Below, one piece after another: positions 58,379 through 64,000 of a stretch of 64,000 bases of DNA; the first letter of the stretch is position 1, and each line of letters opens with the position of its first letter. A program made the translations under genes and the position numbers. Under the pieces are notes generated by a model, which did no database searches, was not told where the DNA came from, and saw only the letters and a program-made list of their open reading frames with translations. The DNA comes from Manduca sexta (lineage: Eukaryota; Arthropoda; Insecta; Lepidoptera; Sphingidae): contig NC_051135.1 of the NCBI RefSeq assembly GCF_014839805.1, forward strand, positions 10,729,291 through 10,793,290, given 5' to 3'.

Positions 58379-60863
58379 TTATATATTAAATAATAATGTA
58401 ATTAATAATAAGTGACTAACTAATTTCATGATGTCGGTTTTTCGTGTTTACTCTCAATTCAAAATTTACTCTCAATTTTTCCCTAACGTGCAAAAATAAG
58501 TATAACTTCAAAAATTCATAGCAAAATATGTAATTGAAGTCTAAAAAAATAAGGCTAAAACCGACACCGAATTTATTTTCTCAAAATCTTCACTACGATC
58601 AGCCCTAGTTATAGTACATTTGCGTCTAGATTTTCATAAAAAACGACCGTGCTGGTTATCAGGCAGTCCGCTCGTTCCATTGTGGTTTGTCTTTTTTTCG
58701 TCCGAGTGCGGTCTTCAAACGTATAATTTGTTACGTTCATCTCCCGAGGATTCTCCTCTGTCAAGTAAAAAACTGTGACTTCATTATTTCAGCGACCTTT
58801 TTCTTATTCTGAATGAGAATCCTTTGTGTAATACGGTTTTGGTTTGCTGGTTTCACTTGTGCAGTTTAGAAATATGATGTGTAAAGGATGTGAATGTTTT
58901 GATCAAGCAGAATAGTGTCATTTTTTAATATTTTTTTTAAAATTTGTGGTTATTGAAAACAATGTATACCGAGAATTGAAAGATAAAATAAATTAAAATT
59001 TAGAATGTGTATTTTTTTTTTAATTATTGAAGTAAAACAGCAATGATAGAAACAAAGTGCGAATAACACATACCACACAAATGTAAAGCTCGCGACATTA
59101 CTATAAGTTCTCACAGATGACATCGCACCTACGACACCCCTTGCCCCCCAGTGCACTGAGGGATGCTTGACAGCCTTAGACACACAGTTCATGGTTGTAA
59201 CGACACATTGAGGCTTATGAAGGCTCGCGAAAATTTCTTGGCCTTCATCCCTTCGCCGATCCTTTCAGGAGGTTTTCTTCTTTAAATGAGCGCTCGTTTC
59301 CTTCCCCTACTTTCTACCCCCAGCTATCCCGTCCCAACTTACCTCCAGACCCCTGCCGTCGCTGAACTGATTCTAGTATTCCCATTCACAGAATTCTGGT
59401 GTTGCCGGATACAATACACAAAAAAAGCCACGTACGGGAAATTCGTCGTATACGAGCCGTACGCGTTACAGCAATGCGGATACAACGGTCCCGCAGTTTT
59501 ATCTGTTAAACAAACCTAGTTGTGGAATCAAGTTCCGTACATCAGACGCGTTGATAAATCGCCCGATTAATCTACCGCTGGCAAGTTTCGTACGAAATAA
59601 ACTTTTATTTCCGACTGTGGTAGATGTATTCTCGATTGACAACTTGTACTGATAGGGAGTTCGGGAAATAAATGAGTGGCGCGGACAGTGTGGTTATTTT
59701 TTTTCGGAGCTGTCATTAACGAAGGGAATATTGTTGGCAGTATCATTATTTTTCTTTTTTATTGCGCGGCCATTTGTTGCCAGTTTGTTCTGTTAATTGC
59801 CTCTATGTTTATGAACATGTGGAATTGAATTGCTTATCTTTTTGTTTCTTTCGGGTCGTATTAGAGGCAGCTCTGTTTCGCTCAGAAGTACGATATCAAC
59901 TGAGACGCTGTCAAATTACTTCAGCATTTTAAGGTCATCGCTTTTTAATATATACATAATATCTCATATGAAATCTTATGTCATATGACGGAGTTTGTTG
60001 AGAACCTACTCAAAGGTGACATTGATTTACTAATATGACCCTAAAATACTAAGTTAAGATGGTCGATATTGGGCTGTAACACCGGTGAAACCAACGTAGT
60101 TTCACTCACTGAGTCACTCCCCAAGTGGTGGTAACGAATGCGTTTTTCGCCGAGAAGAAAAACATACCGTAAACAAACACAATATTAAATCTCACCTTTT
60201 TCAGCCTGAAGCCTGAAACCTAAACCATAATGGGAGAAAACCAAATTTAATTCGCCCTCACGGGAAACTTTTAATTGAATCCAACTTCCTGATACTTTTT
60301 AATTACTCTGTGTATCAAGTTAAGGCATGACATATGCAGACATATTTGGGGTAAAGAAATTCTTTTAATATTTAATTTATAACTTGAGAAGTTGTTTGTC
60401 TTTGAAATTTTTGACGGTTCAATTTGAATCATGCGATGAACTTTTTTCATTATACCTGGCCTACTTAAGTATATATGTGGATATACTAAAAATGTTAAAT
60501 ATAATATTGTTTTAACACTTATTTTGCATAAATTAAGTGTGGTTTTTAAACTATAAACATAAATATTTTTAGAGAATGAATACCGTTCGTGACGTCATTA
60601 TCGAATCAGCCATACTGTCTTCATAACTAAAATATTCCTGATTCAATAAAGAAAATATTTTTTTCACAGGTCTAAATTCAAATATATGTAATTAGGAACA
60701 CTAATTCTCAAACTTCCGGATCCTCTTCCCTTATTTAACAATATGACTCGGCATATTCAAGTCCTACCTCAAGCCCTAAACGAGGTCAACAATTTAAATT
60801 TCGAACCCACGCTAGTACTTAGTAACACGAGCCGTACTCAAACGGCACCCTCATTATTTTATA
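58379..60863. other. intron 2 DNA, GC-richer island at 59090-59700
   Basis: The island has open frames on both strands (59286-59519 and 58950-59192) but no splice-consistent continuation of the TEP and no domain. It may be a conserved regulatory block. Confidence 0.4.
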
Positions 60864-61050
60864 CTAGCTTCCGCTCGCAGCTTCGCCCGCGTGGATTTCG
60901 GACTTCAAAAATGGAGCCGGTCGCGAACGTTCGAGAATGTTCGTTTTACGAAGCTACTCGCTAGGTAATTCGCTAGCCTCTAGGTGCCAAGCAAGCCGCC
61001 TGCCTGTGCGTTCGCGACCTTATATATATACATAAATAATCCTTATAGCT

Positions 61051-61101
61051 GCCTCGGTGGCGTAGTTGCACTGCATGCGCGGTACGGCAGCGCTCTGAGG
61101 T
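61051..61101 (+). mobile_element. SINE head fragment (family S) inside a Helitron
   Basis: Fifty-one bases of the SINE head, from GCCTCGGTGGCGTAGTTGC to GCGCTCTGAGG, sit within Helitron copy B where copy A has unrelated sequence. Box B and the body are absent. Confidence 0.65.
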
Positions 61102-61601
61102 ACGCATGATGGCTTATTATTAGCGTATTTCATGTATAACTTTGGTGTTTCTATACCGATTTCTATGATTCTTTTTTATGGAATATTTAATAATGTTAAC
61201 TTTTTAAATTAGGGATGACTGAGAGTGTTATAAACGTAAGAGTAGGCAAATATAATGAGAAAGCTTCGAACTGCTAAGCTATCGGGAGTTACACGTGTTA
61301 TTGTGAGTCAACCATAAAAGATAGACATATGCTGTCGTGGGATATTTTTACATAATTTTAAGGAGAACATTTCCGTCATACGTGATTTCTGTGTAGCTTT
61401 AACCATTAAGGTTGCACACGCGACGGAAGCTTAAAAAATTGAGTAACTTCTCCCGTTTTCCCAACATTTCCCTTCACTGCTCTGCTCCTATTAATTGTAG
61501 CGTGATGAAAAGTATACTATAACCAGCACAGGACTATGACAAATACTTGTACCAAGTTTCGTTAAAATCCGTCGAGTAGTTTTTGTTTCTATAACGGTTA
61601 T

Positions 61602-61603
<2 letters not shown>

Positions 61604-61656
<53 letters not shown>
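61604..61656 (+). repeat. (CAGA)n microsatellite in Helitron B
   Basis: About 13 tetranucleotide units, complement of the run in Helitron A. Confidence 0.9.
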
Positions 61657-61658
<2 letters not shown>

Positions 61659-61777
61659 AATTTTACTAATTGCATTTTTGGCATCAGTATCGATCCCTAA
61701 TCACCCCCTGATAGTTATTTTGGAAATATATTTCATGTACAGAATTGACCTCTCTACAGATTTATTATAAGTATAGA

Positions 61778-63032
61778 TTAAAAGGAAAATATTATGAAAA
61801 TAAAATATTTAAATGAAGTCGCAGTTTTGCTCACAAATGACGCGATTCATCCGCACTCTAATGAAGACGTTAAAGGCTCTAATTTGCTAAATTGTGCAGC
61901 TTGAAATAAGGCAACATCTGCATCCAGGACAATTTAGCTCGCATAACGGCATCATATGGCTATATACTGAAAGCATTTTACTCTGTTTTAGAACGTGAGA
62001 TTAAATGAGTATTTTTGTATCATTTATCTACTATACTGATGGTTGGTAGACTTTTATTATACGTGCATGGTAGTTACTTTATATTTAAAGCTGGGCTCTG
62101 ACGTACTCACACAATATTTTAATTTTATTTTTATTTTTTAATAAAATTAAGACGCAAAACAGATTACAATCAAAATTAAAGCTAATTATAAAATACACAA
62201 GCATAAAAACTAGACTGTATTCCTAAACTAAATTGTAAGTACTACAATATGTAGAAGTAACAATTTAGTGAACGTATTGTTTTTTTATACGATATGACAA
62301 AGTGACCCTACTACTACCTCTAATGGTAAGTAAAGTGGGGTCCAATATAATGTCGACTGACAAGAGATGTTTCCCCCTCGGCAGTATACAATAATGTCGG
62401 CCTGTTGGAACCAGATATACACAGGCTGATCCCGGAACGCGTCACACTTACGTGGGCCACTATGACGAGTTTTAATACCTTGTGTACGGTGGACGTTATC
62501 CGGGCGGATATAGATATGTTGTCAATTATAAAACGGGAGGACAATTCATGTTATGAATATTTAGTAGTAGATTTGCTCGCGGCTCCTTTTGTGAAAAAAA
62601 AAATGTTCTGCCACCAGCATACACTTTTTACTTTTCACAATAACTTTTTATAACTCAAAAATACTGACTTAATTTTAATAACATGAAGACCAATTACAGA
62701 AAAAAGCAAAATTAAATAACATCTAATAAACCTTAATTTAATTAAATGTTGTAAAACCAAGGCAGCGATAAATTAGACAGGGCTTCATCAGAGGAAGTTG
62801 TACCTAAATACGACGAAAATGAGTGGACTGCCGGAAGAATATTCAAGGTGATTTAATTACATCTACTCAATGGTACGAGATTAGCTCCGGGATTTGTGAC
62901 AAAAATTTTACTTGATTAGTTTGTCTTATATTTAATTCGAAATGTAGGTTTTACTTTATGGTGTTGTGTTTAGTTTGCTGTTGGTAGGATATATTGTGTG
63001 TCCGCTCGGATAGCGACCACCGTAATAATTAT
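61778..63032. other. intron 2 DNA
   Basis: Repeat G at 62320; its two overlapping ORFs are repeat-derived. Otherwise AT-rich. Confidence 0.5.
62320..62435 (+). repeat. repeat family G, copy 1 (inverted pair with 63291-63475)
   Basis: Shares GAACCAGATATACACAGGCT + GATC and the GTAAAGTGGGGTCCAAT region with 63291-63475 in reverse complement. Not otherwise identified. Confidence 0.5.
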
Positions 63033-63290
63033 ATCAGCCCTGTATTATATACTTGCCCACTGCTGAGCACGGGCCTCCTCTACTACTGAGAGGGATTAGG
63101 CCTTAGTCCACCACGCTGGCCTAGTGCGAATTAGTAGACTTCACACACCTTCGAAATTCCTATAGAGAACTTCTCAGATGTGCAGGTTTCCTCACGATGT
63201 TTTCCTTGACCATTAAAGCGAACGATAAATTCACAAAGAAAACACACATGATTTTTTTAAGAAAAGTCAGAGGTGTGTGCCCTTGGCATT
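63033..63290 (-). mobile_element. SINE family T, 5'-truncated
   Basis: CAGCCCTGTATTATATACTT, GGCCTTAGTCCACCACGCTG and TGCAGGTTTCCTCACGATG, with the tRNA head missing. It abuts a different repeat at 63291. Confidence 0.75.
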
Positions 63291-63475
63291 AACCACCGTA
63301 AACATTGTGTTAAAACCCAAAGTTGTCGCGTTTCGGGATCAGCCTGTGTATATCTGGTTCTAATAGGCCGGCACAATTGCGTCGATTTCTGTCGGTTAAT
63401 CAGCTCTCGGCAGGGGTTTTTCTATTGGACCCCACTCCACTGACGATCAGGTGTAGTGGGGTCACTTTTCCATTT
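63291..63475 (-). repeat. repeat family G, copy 2
   Basis: GGGATCAGCCTGTGTATATC, TGGTTCTAATAGGCCGGC and TATTGGACCCCACTCCACTG. Its left part abuts the truncated family T SINE. Confidence 0.5.
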
Positions 63476-64000
63476 TGAAAGAAAGATGGTGTTTTCTTAT
63501 TGTTTATGACGCATATAAAGAATCGGAACCATACTGTTAAAGGAACGAAACAATAAAATAATAATCAATCAAATCAATTTAACATTCTTGGAAATCTCTA
63601 ATACTTTATACGCAAAGTAATACAATTTTTCTCCCGAAAAATGCAAGGTTCATATTAAAATTCCGTTCTCAGAGAATACTTTCACACTCCCGAAGTTCTA
63701 GAAATATTAAGAAGCAAACTACTCCTGAATATTTCTATTGAAAATCTTGGTACTTGCTGTACATTGTACAACTAAGTTAAAATCTTGCTCGCTCGATATC
63801 AGTTCACACTCGGCTGCGTTTTGCCAACATGCTTTGAATTGCTTCAGTTACAGTTGTAACAACTTCACTTGTGAACTCTTATTGTAACATAATTGTAACA
63901 TTTGTATTGATTTTAATTATTAGCTACGTAGAAAAGATTATATCCTACAGTTGTCTGGAAGAGATCGTTCTTAGCGACAATACCGCTTATTGTTACACTA

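Larger units (their letters stand above)
60864..61777 (-). mobile_element. non-autonomous Helitron B, same family, opposite strand
   Basis: Reverse-complement relative of Helitron A over nearly its whole length. Its CTAG end is at 60864 and its TC end at 61777 (A|T insertion). It holds a longer (CAGA)n run (about 61604-61656) and a 51-bp SINE head at 61051. The short ORF across 60743-60964 is an accident of this insertion. Confidence 0.85.

Noticed and set aside
59286..59519. 77-codon frame with a plausible acceptor, tested as TEP exon 3
   Set aside because: A phase-1 acceptor is possible at about 59389, but the peptide does not resemble macroglobulin domains and there is no donor before the stop.
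60743..60964. 73-codon frame overlapping Helitron B
   Set aside because: It reads across the transposon boundary and exists only because of the insertion.
37620..61760. Repeats at 37.6 kb and 61.7 kb as a CRISPR-like or satellite array
   Set aside because: They are a tetranucleotide microsatellite inside two Helitron copies; there are no spacers.

Overview
The window looks like AT-rich nuclear DNA of a moth or butterfly (Lepidoptera). The basis is the gene structure (short exons, GT-AG introns, very long introns) and repeat types I recognise from lepidopteran genomes: tRNA-derived SINEs, Helitrons with TC...CTAG ends, mariner/hAT/piggyBac-type MITEs and RTE-like LINE 3' ends. There is no bacterial-style gene organisation. 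Most of the 64 kb is intron or intergenic DNA filled with transposable elements. Only two protein-coding host genes can be supported.

Gene 1 (+ strand): the first two coding exons (17209-17276 and 44585-44766) of a secreted alpha-2-macroglobulin / thioester-containing (TEP, CD109-like) protein. They are separated by a 27.3-kb intron. The rest of the gene must lie to the right, so intron 2 exceeds 19 kb. Gene 2 (- strand, 18569-20743): a complete four-exon insect gustatory receptor of 355 residues, nested antisense inside intron 1 of gene 1. All its splice sites and phases agree and the frame is open throughout.

Layout: 1-17150 is upstream/intergenic DNA with repeats. 17151-17276 is TEP exon 1 and its 5' UTR. 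17277-44584 is intron 1, holding the nested receptor and dense repeats. 44585-44766 is TEP exon 2. 44767-64000 is TEP intron 2 with nested transposons and a complete non-autonomous LTR retrotransposon (55143-57074).

The most informative content is transposon stratigraphy, because several insertions can be dated against each other from target-site duplications in the window. A Helitron sits inside a hAT MITE with an 8-bp duplication. A TTAA-flanked MITE sits inside a mariner-type MITE whose uninterrupted relative is also present. A tRNA-SINE sits inside a foldback retroposon. That foldback family has about 12 copies, an asymmetric fixed 3' tail, variable 5' truncation and 10-14 bp target duplications. 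One copy landed exactly on the receptor's first splice donor and duplicated it. The foldback family and the donor duplication are my main candidates for something not well described. All family names come from pattern recognition without database searches.
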